Assembly: GCA_039545295.1 (NCBI GenBank)
Contig: BCIK01000021.1
Coordinates: 1-64,000 of the forward strand
DNA length: 64,000 nt
Direction of reading: 5' to 3'
Source of the DNA: Udeniomyces pyricola
Lineage: Eukaryota; Basidiomycota; Tremellomycetes; Cystofilobasidiales; Mrakiaceae
Below, piece by piece: positions 25,689 through 45,243 of the stretch (positions are counted from its first letter, which is position 1; every line of letters starts with the position of its first letter). Under the pieces are notes generated by a model that was not told the DNA's origin, ran no database searches, and worked only from the letters and a program-made list of their open reading frames with translations. The translations under genes and the position numbers were made by a program.

Positions 25689-26717
25689 ATGGCTCTCGAC
25701 AATCCTCCCGGCATCTTCAAACTCATTCCTACCGAGCTCCGCCTTGCTATCCTTGCTGAATGCGATCGAGCCACGCTCGCCGCCCTCTGCCGGACCTCGT
25801 TTGAGCTTCTCGAGCTCGCTCTTTCTGAGCTCTACCAAACATACGAGATCGTTTGCGAGATGAAAGACATGTATCATCTCACCAGAAAGGTCACTACAAC
25901 GCTGGTCTCATCTTCCACGATTCACCGGCGGTGACTGTTTTGCCAGGTGGACCACATCGGGTCGTATCCATGTGATCGCTGTGCTGACTTATTGTCACGC
26001 TTTGACATCACGTCGTGTCTTCTTCATCCTCAACTTGTGTACATCCGTATGCGGCAGACGTCATACTTGCCTCGCCTCCGACCGTTCTTCCCGTCACACT
26101 CACTCGGCCTTGTCCGCCGCTTCTGCATCGAAATCATTCCCCAACGACGACGACGTACTGCGCAAACACCAGTCATCCCGACCGATGATGAGCGCTTCCG
26201 TGCCATCACCCAGCTTCGTCTCCATTTCGCAGACAGCGGTGACCGACAAGGGGAAGTTGCCGGACTTCTTGGCTCCTTCTTCAACCACATCAACCCGACG
26301 CATCTCATCTTGACTTCGCCTTTACCTGAACCACCAACTGCAACGTCTACGAGAGCGCGGCTATTTGACTTCACCACGAGCTGGACACGTCTTTCACACA
26401 TCGATCTGTACTTCGAGATTGGGTATTGGGTAGATAAAGCAGAGCCGATGCTGCAGTTTCTTCGCGCAATGAACCCGCCTCAACCTATCTCGCTTACGTG
26501 CACCTTTGACGGAACAGACGGGGGAGACCAAACTGGTCGAACGATTCTCCAGCTCATGGAGCTCGGTGAATCCGACGTCTTTTATCTCGACTACATCAAG
26601 CATCCGGTCCTGCTCCGACTGCCACAAGCCGACATTGCTGATTGCCGGCAATACCTGGTCAACGATTGTGGAATGGACTCATCGATATGGAAGATCGAGG
26701 TGCTCGGAAGGCGTTGA
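25689..26717 (+). CDS. F-box-like protein
   Basis: Short protein of two main exons. The start at 25689 gives MALDNPPGIFKLIPTELRLA and then ILAECDRATLAALCRTSFEL, an F-box-like three-helix pattern. One intron lies near 25890-25946. The second exon has strand/helix alternation (SLGLVRRFCIEIIPQRRR, ERFRAITQLRLHF, THLILTSPLPEPP, FDFTTSWTRLSHIDLYFEIG) as in LRR-like fungal F-box proteins. The stop is at 26715-26717. Probably an SCF adaptor; the substrate is unknown. It is shorter than the other F-box gene in this window and not obviously similar outside the F-box. Confidence 0.6.
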
Positions 26718-27896
26718 GTGATGGCCTAAAGGGTTCGTTGGGAGGATGGAGTAGCAGGCGATATACTGCTGATGATCTGGATGATTTGAAGATTGAATGA
26801 GTGGAAGACTGAATGACTGGCACGTGACTGACATTGACAGGCTGGGGTGCAGTGTGACGTGCAATTGATCGCGTCCAGAAATACAGTCTGCTTATGTATG
26901 TCGACCAGGATCGATCATTCGTACTGATCTTTCATCCATCGCGATCAAGACATGCTCATGATCCCCGGACAATCCAGCCCATGACGGCCCTCACCGGTCT
27001 GTGAGTCCTTGGAATGGTCCCTGATACCAAGCTTCGCCTTGCGGTACTCACCAAGTGCTCCCACCCCGGCCACGCCCGCCGGGGATACCGTACTAGAAAC
27101 CCGGCGATTCATATGCATATGTGTTCCCAAAAGCCCAGCTACATCCTCGATCGCATCCAAATACACTGGACGCAACCGCATGTTCTAGTATATACCCTTA
27201 CTGGTAAATCGCAAGGAAGTAACTTTGAGCAAACAATCGTAAACATCATGTATATGTCAAGAGGAGGAGGACGAGGAGGGAAGAAAGTGAGGCGAGGCGA
27301 ATCGAGAGATGGATGGGTGGGAAGAAATGCGCGTTACGTCAATAGGGGAGGAAGAGTGCGAAAAAGAGGTCGAGTAAGAGCTTGGGAGTGAAGTAGGAGG
27401 AGAGAAGGAAATAAAGATGGAGGGGGTGGGGGTACAGATACAGCGATGGGAATGTGGGTTGAGGAATGGACGGGGAGCAAGTGGGGAAACATGAAAAGTG
27501 AAATGGAGAGATAAGAGGTGCAAGGAATTATACACAGAGGGAGGGGGGGGGCAGGGGAAAGGGGGGAAAGGTAGATTGAAATCCCAATTGGGAGACCAGA
27601 ATGTGCTGAGGACGAGAAAAAGATAAGACGAGGACAACCAAGAAGGGTGTATATCATGAGATGTTAAGTAAGAGAAATGTGGAATCAAGTGTGGGAGAGG
27701 GGAATTTTGAATTGTGAAGAGTTGCCTTCGGTCATTGCACGATGAATTGTTTGGGCAAAAGAGAAAAAAGATGATGATGATGATAATGACGATAGAGATC
27801 GTAGGCTGGTTCCCCCGCTCTCGGAAACAGCGTGGGAGATGTTGTCGAAGGCTTGAGGAGTCCACCTTCAATTAGTGACAGATGGGGAAGGGAAGC
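26718..27896. other. convergent intergenic region, purine-rich
   Basis: About 1.2 kb between the stop codons of two convergent genes. Plus-strand sequence from 27250 to 27640 is strongly G/A-rich, including nine Gs at 27543-27551. The minus-strand open frames across it are Ser/Pro/His runs of that composition. A palindrome-like CATATGCATATG lies near 27110. No gene is supported. Confidence 0.5.
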
Positions 27897-29521
27897 TCAG
27901 TGAGCCCGTTGTGAGAGCCAAGAGAGGACGACGTCGATGTTGTGGGAGGTTTTCATCGAAGTTGCATAGCACTGTCATAAGCGAGTAGAAATCATATCAA
28001 AGGAAGGCATGTGACCATGTCTAAGATTAGTCTGAGTCTACGCGACGGGAACTCTGAACGATGAGTTTTGAGTGGAGACATGGGGCTTGACTTTGGATCC
28101 ATGCGCCAAGATGAGCAAGGACTACGTACCGAGACAGGTCGGTTGGTGATCTTGTCGAGTTTCATCTGGGAGATGAGATCTTCCACAGGCAGGGATGTTG
28201 GAAGATCATTTTTGTTGCCCAACTGTATTGGAAAAACGAAATTTAAATCACCCGAGAGGACCGTCGAGGTGACGTAAGGGATCGACAGCGATCAGCACTT
28301 TCCATCTACAGACAGAATGCATGTTGATTCAACAAGTCAGGGTGACGTACAACCAGTAAAGGAACTCCTTTCAGCTCTTGTACTGCGAGGAGCGTGTGGA
28401 GTTCATGAGCCGCGGATGGAATCGTGGCATGCTGTCGGGCACGATTAGAGATCAGATCATACAAGGGGACGTAGGTTAGACAACGCTTTTCCGCATCCAG
28501 GTTTCAACGATCAGCAAGCTTCAGCTTACATCAGACGCATCGACCACAAATCTGGACATCATTCAAAGAGGATTTGACGAGTTAATATAGCCGTCAGTGT
28601 TTCAATCCATAGTCTTCCAAGCTCTCATCCGGAACACCAATCTCGCCTAATCGAACTCGATTGGGAACTCACACTATAGCTTGAACACCCCTGCAATATC
28701 GTTCCCACCTGCATAGACCATCAAATCAATACGCATCAAAGCAATCTCGATGAGTATCAGTATAAGCCCATCTACCGCCGAGCTTGTACTCGACAGCTGA
28801 GGGTGAGAGATAGAGGAGTCGTCGCCTGTCGGCTTAAGCCAGTTTCGGGCCGCAGCGGTACCATGCTGGGCGAGATGCGGACGTACATGGACCGGAATTT
28901 AGGTTGTCCCGCTACGTCCTGTGAGTATATGAGGTACGATGGAGGATATAATGAGGAATGACACATGTATGGTGTCATGTATGTCAGTTAGTTAACAGTC
29001 AGACAAATAGGGAGGGAAAGGGGATACGAGACTGCGACGACAATGGAGGAAAGGGATTTTACCCAGATCTTGAGCGTCACATTGCCTTTTGTTACGCGTC
29101 TTAGCTACAACACCCGTATCGAGCAACCCGTTTTGGCGTTGGAATCAGTTTTGGGGATGCGATGAAAAAAGGTGTTTGATCGAAAGGGTTTCAGAAGGAG
29201 GGGGGATGTGGACAAACATTGAACGCTACGGTCGGGACGACCTCTTCCGAGAACTGGCCCGAACTGAGAACGTTGACGAACGAGGTCTTGCCGCTTGCCT
29301 AACTCAGACCGAATTAGTTGATTCACACAGAGGGGTTGAGGAGTTGAGTTCGCATGAGCATGCAATACATAAGAGCCAAAGGACGGAATCAACGCCGTGA
29401 CCGAGGCGGCAAGCGTGGCACGAGCAAACAGCACCTGAAGGCCGACGATGGAAACTTCGAGCTGTTTGGAGAAGAACAGATTGCGGAAGAAGTCGATGAG
29501 AGATGTGAAGAAGAAGACCAT
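27897..29521 (-). CDS. ARL8: ARL8-type small GTPase
   Basis: Arf-like GTPase; in animals ARL8 sits on lysosomes and links them to kinesin and to HOPS-dependent fusion. Nine exons could be read completely: 29435-29521, 29218-29298, 29063-29104, 28887-28918, 28673-28708, 28530-28551, 28351-28431, 28130-28222 and 27897-27971. They sum to 549 nt and 182 residues, close to the usual ARL8 length. The amphipathic N-terminus ([19 protein letters not shown]) lacks a Gly at position 2, as in ARL8. Motifs: P-loop GLQASGKTS; TVAFN switch [10 protein letters not shown] switch II; MWERYCRG; FVVDASD; GNKND (G4); CYATSMK (G5, SAK replaced by TSM). The C-terminus is [16 protein letters not shown]. One exon is only 22 nt. 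All junctions keep frame. Confidence 0.95.
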
Positions 29522-30028
29522 GGTGAAAGAGGAGAGGAGAGGATGGTGGGAGCTGGGTAAATAGGATGAAGGGTATGCCGGAAGGATGGCGGTAGCAGTT
29601 GGGCGTTGGAAGCAGGGGAGCGGGGCGGGCGGATATCTCGATGACGAAGCGCGAAGCTCTTGACGATCTTGCACTCTTGTAAGCTGTACGATCTAACGTT
29701 CTTACTTTATTTTTTATTTTTTCGATTGTAATCAAAGGCCGGTTACAAACCATGTGACCTCGTGCGGAACCCACACAATGGCAATTTATCTCTCTGCCGG
29801 CTTCTTCAATTCTCCATGTGCCGATTTGAGAACACAGTGCAAGTTCAACATACATAATTTCATACAACCGTGACATCCTCTTTCGAAAGCTGGGGTACAA
29901 TAACGCCCGCCCATCATATTTCGTCGATCCCCAAAGATGCACGGGACGAACCAAACCACTATGCATCGAGCATCACCCTGATACCCAAGCCACCTACGAT
30001 GTCTACCACTTACGGATCACAACCACAA
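29522..30028. other. intergenic region upstream of ARL8
   Basis: 507 bases between the ARL8 start and the stop codon of the hydrolase gene on the same strand. It is expected to hold the ARL8 promoter and the hydrolase 3' end; the T-rich run at 29703-29730 is the only notable composition. No further gene seen. Confidence 0.4.
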
Positions 30029-32924
30029 CTACCTACCACCTACATGGCCCCTCGCCAATTGGCCCTCGAGCACAGCCTCTCCCAACACCCTCACCGCATC
30101 CATCATTTCTGCCTCTTCGACGCTCATCGCGTTGACCGTCTTGTTGACGCCAAAGAGGACTTCGTCCACAGGACAAACGACCCCATTCTCCGGCAAAAGA
30201 TCCGCCGTAAAGTAGTCTCGGATCTTGGTCGTCGTGCAAACGGATCCCATCGCCAATGAACAGTGCTGGGTTGGACAAAATGAGTGAGAAGGAAGTGTGT
30301 CAGTAAGAGAGGAATAAGTGACGAAAGATGTCGATTCGGAGAAGACGAGCGACGTACGCCGAAACCATCGTGGTGAATGAGTCGAGATTGGGGTTGGATC
30401 TTGTTCACGAGTCGAGCGTGCTTGATCGACGTGATGGCTGTGGGATGACAGAAACCCAACATGTCGCCTCAGCTAATCAGACCTCAAACCTTTGCCATCA
30501 GCCAGGGAAAGGAAAGACCAGGATTTTCTTACGGTCAGCTGTGTTGCCGATGATCAAGATAGGAGCAGACAACGTTTTGTTGAACCTGCCAAGGGCAAGC
30601 AGTAGGATGTTTAGTATCTTGCAAAATCGAGCAATCGAAAAGTACGAGCAAAGGACTGCTCACGGTCCCGAGAATCGCTCAACATCTCTCATTTTGCCCC
30701 ACCTAGGGCACGCCGTCACGCTGCGGCCAGCAAAATGCGGGCTAACGTCTTGATGAACAAAGAGGTTTTCGGTAGCGATCATATCGGCGATCTCGGCGTC
30801 CGTCAGGTCATCTGGATACGGAACCGAGTCGGAGCACTCGACAGCTGTACGAAAGATGACGAGAACGGGACCATCGTCCTGCAGTCAGTCGCTCTGTGAC
30901 CTGGGAAAGATAAATGAGCATATCACAACTTACCAGGGTTCCTGCATAGGGCAAGCACGATCAAACGACAAGATGAGCGTGTGATATCAACCGAGCCACG
31001 AGACCGACAGAAAATCGAGAAACGCACGAATAAGCAGTGGAGGCGTTCTTCTGGCCGTCTCGCTCTACCTCGACCCTCGTCTGATCGTAGATAGTAGTTC
31101 CGTTACCGGAGAGAAGTTGACTCATGGCCTCGGCAAAGTCGCCCCAGCCTCGTGGTCTGTAGAGCTGTCCAAACATGTACGAGCTAACCATGTCTGGAGA
31201 AAGAAGGCCGACCGAGTACCCGTTTGAGCTCCGCACCAGAAGAGGGGAATCGCGAAGATTGGCGAGGAAAGTGTCGATTTGGTGAGAAAGCGAGTCGAAA
31301 GTGGCGTTAGGCGTGGCCAGTGCGCAATGAGCCGGCCCGGCCTAGATCGAAAAGGGAAGCAATGTGCATGGTCAGAGGGTCAACGTTGCAACGGATCTGA
31401 TCAGTCGACGCTAAGCCAACAAATGAAAGCGGCGCATTCAGTATGACAAACGAGAGAGTGACCAGCGGAGCTCACCTCAAGACAAGATGAAAGGAAGGCT
31501 TCATAAGTCTTTTCGCTGTCGTAAAAGTCCTATAAGAAAACGCATCAACAACTTGATGAGCCCGCTGATCCACGGCAAATGCACATTGTATTGTAGTTGT
31601 GGTGCACGATTGTTGATGTCACATACCGAGCGTCCCCACTGATCAGGAAAGGTCAACATGAGAAACGGTGAGCTCGATGCCTCATCAGGGATTGTCTTGG
31701 ACTAGGAAAGAATCTTACCGTGTGCTGAGGGTTTCCGACCCAGTTCAATGGGTCACATACACCATCGATCGCAACGTGACCCAATCTCTCGGGGAACATT
31801 CCCATTCTGCTCGAAACATATCCAAGAGGGATGGGAAAGAAGTCAGTCATCTGAGTACGTACAGTCGTCATTTTTGCGAGCACGAGGTGACAAACGTTGG
31901 ACGCACAAGTACTCGCCGACAACAGTTCCGTACGACCAGCCGAAAAAGTCGATAGGCTTGTCTTTGCCCTCGATGGTGGCCGACAATCTCTCGAGATCCC
32001 GAACGACCGTCGCCGTGCTCATCTAAACCAGGTCATACAGCGTCCAAGGCTCAGCTATGGGAACATAGTATGTAGATGCGCGAAACGGATCGAACGTAGA
32101 TGAATACGCACATGTCTTCCTGCTCCTTCTCCGTTCATAGCCTCACATTTGCCAGCAACGATCTTGTTCCAACCGTCTCCTCTAGCCACTGCTTCTCTGT
32201 ATTGCGTCTCGTTACCGCCGATTTGCAGATCTCCGTCGGCTGCCACAGCGGCGAGGAAGATCGTCTCTTCCTGAAGCGACTCGAAGCATCGCATGCCGGG
32301 CGTCGTCTTTCCGATGCCCCGAGGATCCCATCCAACGATGTCGTATTGACCAAGAAGGATCGTTGACAACGAGGGGCCGATCCTGAACGTCATTCCTGGA
32401 GTCAATGCGCAGCAAGCACGGCATCACAGTGATGAAATTAAACTGGCCGTCAATCGTCTGACATGACAGTGTCGGCCGATCGTCCTTCCTATCAGGGTTG
32501 ACTTACCATAACCACTACCTCCAGGTCCGCCCGGGTTGATCAAAACGGTTCCCTTCTTCTTAATCTTGCCCTCTTTACCGCCCTTGCGATCGGGAGAATA
32601 ACGCGAGACGGCGAGCGTAGCCGAACCACCTTTGAACTCCTTAGCGTAATCGAGCGGGACATCGAGTGTGCCACACGAGAAAGCAGCATCCCCAGAATGA
32701 TCGGGACACTCTTGCCAATGTATCTTTGTCTGAGGCTGAGGATGGATGGACAGAGACTCTTGGGTCGAGGCGAGATCGACAATGGGAGATAGGAGCGATG
32801 GACCGAAGAAGAGGACTAGGCCGGCAGCGCCGACAAGAGGTGCGATATAAGGCGAGCGACGAGGTTTTTTGGGAGGAGTGGATGCCTTGGGAAGCAGTGG
32901 CTGTTGTGAACCTTTTTCGAGCAT
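30029..32924 (-). CDS. membrane-anchored TAP-like alpha/beta hydrolase
   Basis: Serine hydrolase of the AB-hydrolase plus TAP-like C-terminal type, related to tripeptidyl aminopeptidases; the substrate is unknown. The start at 32924 is the first ATG of the frame. A basic leader (PKKPRRSPY) precedes one membrane segment (IAPLVGAAGLVLFFGPSLL), suggesting a type II anchored or secreted-side enzyme. An exon near 32780-32515 holds HWQECPDHSG, SCGTLDVPLDYA and TVLINPGGPGGSG, the oxyanion-hole loop. Next come VGWDPRGIGKTTPGMRCF and the nucleophile elbow FFGWSYGTVVGE near 31930. The TAP-like C-terminal part supplies the acid (LIIGNTADP, across an intron near 30545) and the His (HHDGFGH, across the intron near 30260-30350). 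The stop is at 30029-30031. About ten exons. All three catalytic residues are present, so it should be active. Confidence 0.82.
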
Positions 32925-33289
32925 GGTTGGAAGCGAAGGCAGGTGGTGGTGGTGAGATGGCGATGGGAAGCGAGCGAGATTGAGAGACGATCGTCCTTGT
33001 CGCAAGGTCTCCACGAGGACGGGTCGGAGATGAGCGAGACAAGGTAATAGGACAAGACGAGACGAATCGTGTCAGGTGATTTAGTCAGTAAATATTCAGG
33101 TCCTGTTTGCTTTCGCTTGTTCTTCAGATTCACACGGTCATCGTGACTCTGTATAGTTCCATACAGGACGTACTGCACTCTTCTTACGATCAGGATGCAG
33201 AAGCACAATGTTACATTCGTCATAAACAGCTAAACATCAGCCCGCAACCGCCAAACCACTTCCGGTCTTACGACCGATGCACGTCGTCG

Positions 33290-36200
33290 TCAAGGTGATA
33301 TTGATCCAGACGTCGAGGTAGATGTCGAAAAGCTGTGTATAGGGTGTGGACCATTGTGGGCAGATTGGGACGCGAGAGTTATAGAGTCTTGAGCAAACTC
33401 GTGGGCATGGATGTGTGCTGTAGATGTTGGCATGTGATGAGATTGAGAATCCCCGTTCGATTCTTCAGCATGCGAGACTCTCTGCTTTTTGACCTCGTTC
33501 GTACTCGATTCATCCTCACGTCTCCTCCGCCTGGGACGATCCTCTTCACTATCTTCCTGCTCGCCATCTTCAACGCTCCCCTTCCTGATAGCCCTGCCAA
33601 ACTCGTCCAGTCCCTCCGTGGGAGGTATAACAACTCGTCCTTGCGCAGCCGCTCTTGATGAGGACGGAGGCCCACTTGCCGGTTCACGGCTACCATGTCC
33701 ACCAAAATTTCTCCCATTTCCTCTGTCTTGGTATGCACCATGACCACCTCGACCAACTCCACCATTCCAATGTCCTCGGCCTCGACCTCTTCCAAACCCT
33801 CCCGAGCCAACGCTAGAGGTGTTTTCGTTCCGCCCCGAGTTGAAGTTTTCTCCTCCAGGTCCGGCACCAACACTGCTTGCCCACTCATCCCGACCACGAC
33901 CGGACCATCCGCCTCGTCCACGAGTAGCGGTATCTCCTCCTCTAGACATTGAACCCATCTCCGTTCCACCTCGTCCGTTGCCATGATACGAGGCTGCGGC
34001 CGTCGAGGAAGGAAATGATCGTGGTGGTCTGTCATATTGGGATTGGAATGATGGTGCATGAGGCTGAGGTTGCTGATGATCGACATACCCAGGCTGAGTC
34101 GGAGGAAAAGGTGGAAAAGAGCTAGGAGGATCGAAATCGGGTTGATTATTTGGATGGGGATGAGAAAATTGCTGGGGAGGTCTCTGAAGGTACTGTGTAG
34201 GATGCGATTGAGGGTGTTGTTGAGGTGGTTGTTGATTATAAGGTGGTGAAAATGATGCGGGTTGCTGATGTTGGTGAGATAGAAAGTCAGGTCGGGTGGT
34301 CTGTGGTCCGAAGGGCGATGTAGCAGACGTCGGCGGCACGAGAGCGGTGAGGGGGGAGTCAGGGTTGAGTGCAAAGCCCTGTCCCGACTGAGAAGAACGA
34401 GCAGCAGGTCTTGGTGCTGTTGTTGTCACAAGAGGTGCAGTCGAAGGAGGGAGAGGCGCGGCTTGTAAGGCTTGTTGAAGCGTAGCCAGTATGTTAGGGT
34501 CTATTCCGAGCGTTGAGCTAGGTTGACTCGACGACGGTACCAAGCCCTCCAGATGAGACAGAAGCGCAAGAGCAGCGGCATCAGATTGAGGCGTTGGTGC
34601 AGATGGTTTTGGAGTGTATGCAGAGTTTGTTTGGTGACTTTCATCAGGGAGAGATTGCCTAAATAGAACACAAAAAGATAACAGCCACTATAATCAGATT
34701 TTCATCGGATCGATAACAAGGAAGAAAGAAACCAGATCTCATCATCAAAAAAAAATAATATGAGTGGTGACAAACATGCTGGCGGGGTCCGGACTGAAAG
34801 CTGGCTGAGTCGTCGTCGGCGAACTGGTCCCTGTCGTATGGGTTTGCTGGAGACGAGCAAGACTAGCGAGAAGCCCAACAGGGACGCCTGGGGGAGCTTC
34901 GGTTTGACCAGGGGTCGAGATTGCCGACGAATCTGAATCGCCGCGAACGAGGGAGGACTGGGGTAGTAAAGGATTGTTGGCAAACGAGGATTGCATCGTG
35001 CTCGAAGCCGTGGGCACAATGGCTGAGACTCGGTTGAGTCGGGGATCTGTAACGATGACTGAGTCGGCAGAGCGCGACATGGAGGGTGAGAGAAACAAGC
35101 AAACCAGATGCGATTGTCTCAGTTGCAATGTCGCCTCAAGCAGTTTGGTACACAAACGATTTGGGTGAACAGAGGTGCTAAAGACCGCAGCATCGCATGC
35201 CTGGGTAATTCGTTTCAGAGGAGCCCACATCCGCAAGCAATATTCCTACTGCGATTTGTTACGACGACTATTTGGGCTGAGGTGAAACCACCATCAATGG
35301 TCACTTTGGTAGTGGCACATATGACGCAGTCGAGGAGTGACACCAGCGGTCTTGGAAACTCCTACACGATCGTTACCTTGACGACATCGTGCCAATTCAA
35401 CTTTGTATGCAGGCGCGTGGGAAAGATGCTGGCGTTCGTTCAGACAAGATTTACAGTCGGATGGGACGTCATGCTATCCAAACAGAGAGATCGAGCGGCC
35501 AGAGAAGTGATGCCGTCGAGAGTAGACAATAGGGGAAAAGTCAGCACGGTAGAAGAAAAAGTGTATAAGTCACCTGGTGAGTTCGTTGGCGCTCCATCAC
35601 TCAAGAAGGACTGGGCTGCTGGGTGACTGTGCGATGCCGCATCTGGCATCGTGCCAGTAGAATCCAGCAAAGACACGGGTTGCGTCGATTCAGCGATTGA
35701 AATCAGGGTCTCCAGACGAGTGAGCACATCAGGCGAGAAGGTTGCACCCAGTCGCCAGAAAGAGAGGACTTTCTTCAATTTGTCCTGTAAGAGATTCGAG
35801 TGAGCAGAATCGGTCGCATTAGACATCGCACATGAGTTTCGATGATGGCGTGATGAAGCTGGACGTTGATTGAGAAGATCATGGACTCACCCTGCCTTCA
35901 CCCCATGGTTGTCCATGCGGCGCTTTCATCATGTCATGGGCGAGTTCCGTCAGCCAGCTTTCCGACAGCAGCAGGAAATTGGCACAACTGCCGCGTTTGC
36001 CACCTATCTCAGTACTCTTGCCCTTCTTGACGCGTGAGCGACAGGCGCGAGCGAATGCGTCGAGCGCGTATAAGGAGTTGATCTTCTGCTGCGAGGCGAG
36101 ATCCAAAGATCGATGGAGATTGGTGATGAGCGAGAGAAGTTGGATGTCGCCCTGAACGTGTGTACAGGAAGAGAAGATGGACATTCAGCCAGATGGCAAA

Positions 36201-36661
36201 GAAGAATACCCGATCGAAGGTGAAACGAATGAGTGAGCAATTAGGGATGGAAGAGACGGTAGCAGAATACAGCAATCAGTCATCAATGGTCATCCAAGCA
36301 CTTTACGATCAGCCTCCCAGGTATGAGTCTGAGGCGTCCACCTGCATCGTGATATGGTAAGGAAGAGGGATAGAACAGCAAAGTTCCCGGTCGTTTCGCA
36401 ACGGCTGCCTGTGTCCGGAGGGTTCCGCGTCGTAATCCAGAGCCATCTGTCTTTACACACTTACAGCGATTGCGTCAAGCCCCAGCTCCGTGAGTTTCTG
36501 TACTTTGCTAGCGGAAAGTTTCTTGGCCGTGACGACGTCGTTGAGAATGGTCTCGAAGGCCTGGACAGAAGCAGTGAGTCGACGTTAGCGACTTTCGAAC
36601 CCAACGCGCGGAGCGGATGCGGAGCCAGCCTGACCTTGAGAGCAAGAGAGACCGTGCTCAT
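33290..36661 (-). CDS. CID-domain, RGG-rich RNA polymerase II CTD-binding protein
   Basis: Likely binds the phosphorylated CTD of RNA polymerase II and acts in 3' processing or termination. The first exon is only nine codons (MSTVSLALK, from 36661). It is joined to AFETILNDVVTAKKLSASKV, then DIQLLSLITNLHRSLDLASQ, INSLYALDAFARACRSRV, FLLLSESWLTELAHDMMKA and DKLKKVLSFWRLGATFSPDV. Together these are the eight-helix CID domain. The rest (34930-33290) is disordered: Ser/Pro/Gln-rich, then RGG repeats (GRGRGRGHWNGGVGRGG), then VVIPPTEGLDEFGRAIRKGS and a basic RPRRRRRED segment. No RRM of the Nrd1/Seb1 type was found. The stop is at 33290-33292. The closest described relatives would be Nrd1/SCAF-type proteins; exact orthology is open. 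Confidence 0.8.
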
Positions 36662-37666
36662 GACGAAGAGATTCAACTAAGCAGAGGTGAAATGGACGAT
36701 GAGAGGGGCTGAAGTAGGTAGGTGGGCGAACGGATAGGGAGCAAGGGGGAGAAGCGTAGCGGCAACTTGGCAAGGAAAGGCAAGGATGCTCGATGTCAGG
36801 ATCGTCAGGACAGTCAACGTTCGCTTCGGGTGCGCCGAGGTGTCCTGCCGGCTCGGTCGCTAGCGCGCTAGCTCAGGTTGGCTCAGGTTCGCTCGCGGAT
36901 CACAGCTTTTGCTGTTTTGCGGTGAGTTGCTTTTAAATATATTACTTATATATATATATATGCCCCTGCGTTTGCGTGCGGTGCACCTCATCAAGAGGGT
37001 GTACACCACCCATCGCGACATCTTCAGTTCCATCCTCGTGCCTCATATTTGCTTGCTCGAGTGCTAGAAGCGAGATGGCGGTTGACGCGGGAGCCAACAC
37101 CCGTTTGTGTGCGTGCCATCTCGAGCTTCGCGAACCGCGGCGACTCAGTGTCTCGAGTCCTGGACTCGACTTGAGCGGATCAAGCTTCATCTTCCTGGGA
37201 CTCCCTTCAACGAATCGTCACCCCGCGATATCTGTCAGCGCTCCAAATCTTTCAACCCCGCCCTCAAGATCCAACTGGTGCTCTATATGTCGAGTGACGA
37301 AACGTCGATATGGATTGACGGTCAGTGATGTGGACGGGCATAAATCGTGCAGGCGACAAAAGAAATCTTGACTGCACATGTTGAGACAGAAAAGTGTGAG
37401 GTCGTCGAAGCGGCGTCATGAGTCCGAGGGGAGAAGTTTCGCGAGGCTAGATGGACCTGGTAGCTATACAAAAATGCTGGAGAAACCACAAAAGTTTTTT
37501 CGTCAATAGTCGCGTCCGATCATCACTTAGAATTAACATCGTGTTCGTGCTCACTCATAGTTCATCGGCTGATCAACCATTGTCTTCAACAGTCACTGAT
37601 ACGTAACTTGCACATGTCGTATGTATAGCATATGAACCAGTCTATCTATGATACCTTCGCCACCCT
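36662..37666. other. intergenic region, CID gene promoter
   Basis: About 1 kb between the CID gene start and the ABC transporter stop, both on the minus strand. It holds an (AT)n run at about 36940-36962 and the possible gene fragment at 37107-37328 described separately. No other element seen. Confidence 0.4.
37107..37328 (+). pseudogene. possible F-box-like gene fragment
   Basis: A short open frame with coding-like codon use: CLESWTRLERIKLHLPGTPF, then NPALKIQLVLYMSSDETSIW. The pattern W-T-R-L-x-x-I-x-L followed by a strand resembles the SWTRLSHIDLYF segment of the F-box-like protein at 25689-26717. No start exon, F-box or complete fold is present around it. It may be a decayed or partial copy, a small unrecognised gene, or chance. 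Low confidence. Confidence 0.25.

Positions 37667-45243
<7,577 letters not shown>

Noticed and set aside
27257..27871. 204-residue minus-strand open frame
   Set aside because: Almost only Ser, Pro, His, Leu and Phe, caused by a purine-rich plus strand; no similarity and it lies in a convergent intergenic region.
33379..34374. 331-residue open frame on the minus strand overlapping the CID gene tail
   Set aside because: It is an alternative frame of the repetitive Gln/Pro/Gly region; the other frame links by introns to the CID domain and carries RGG and DEFGR motifs.
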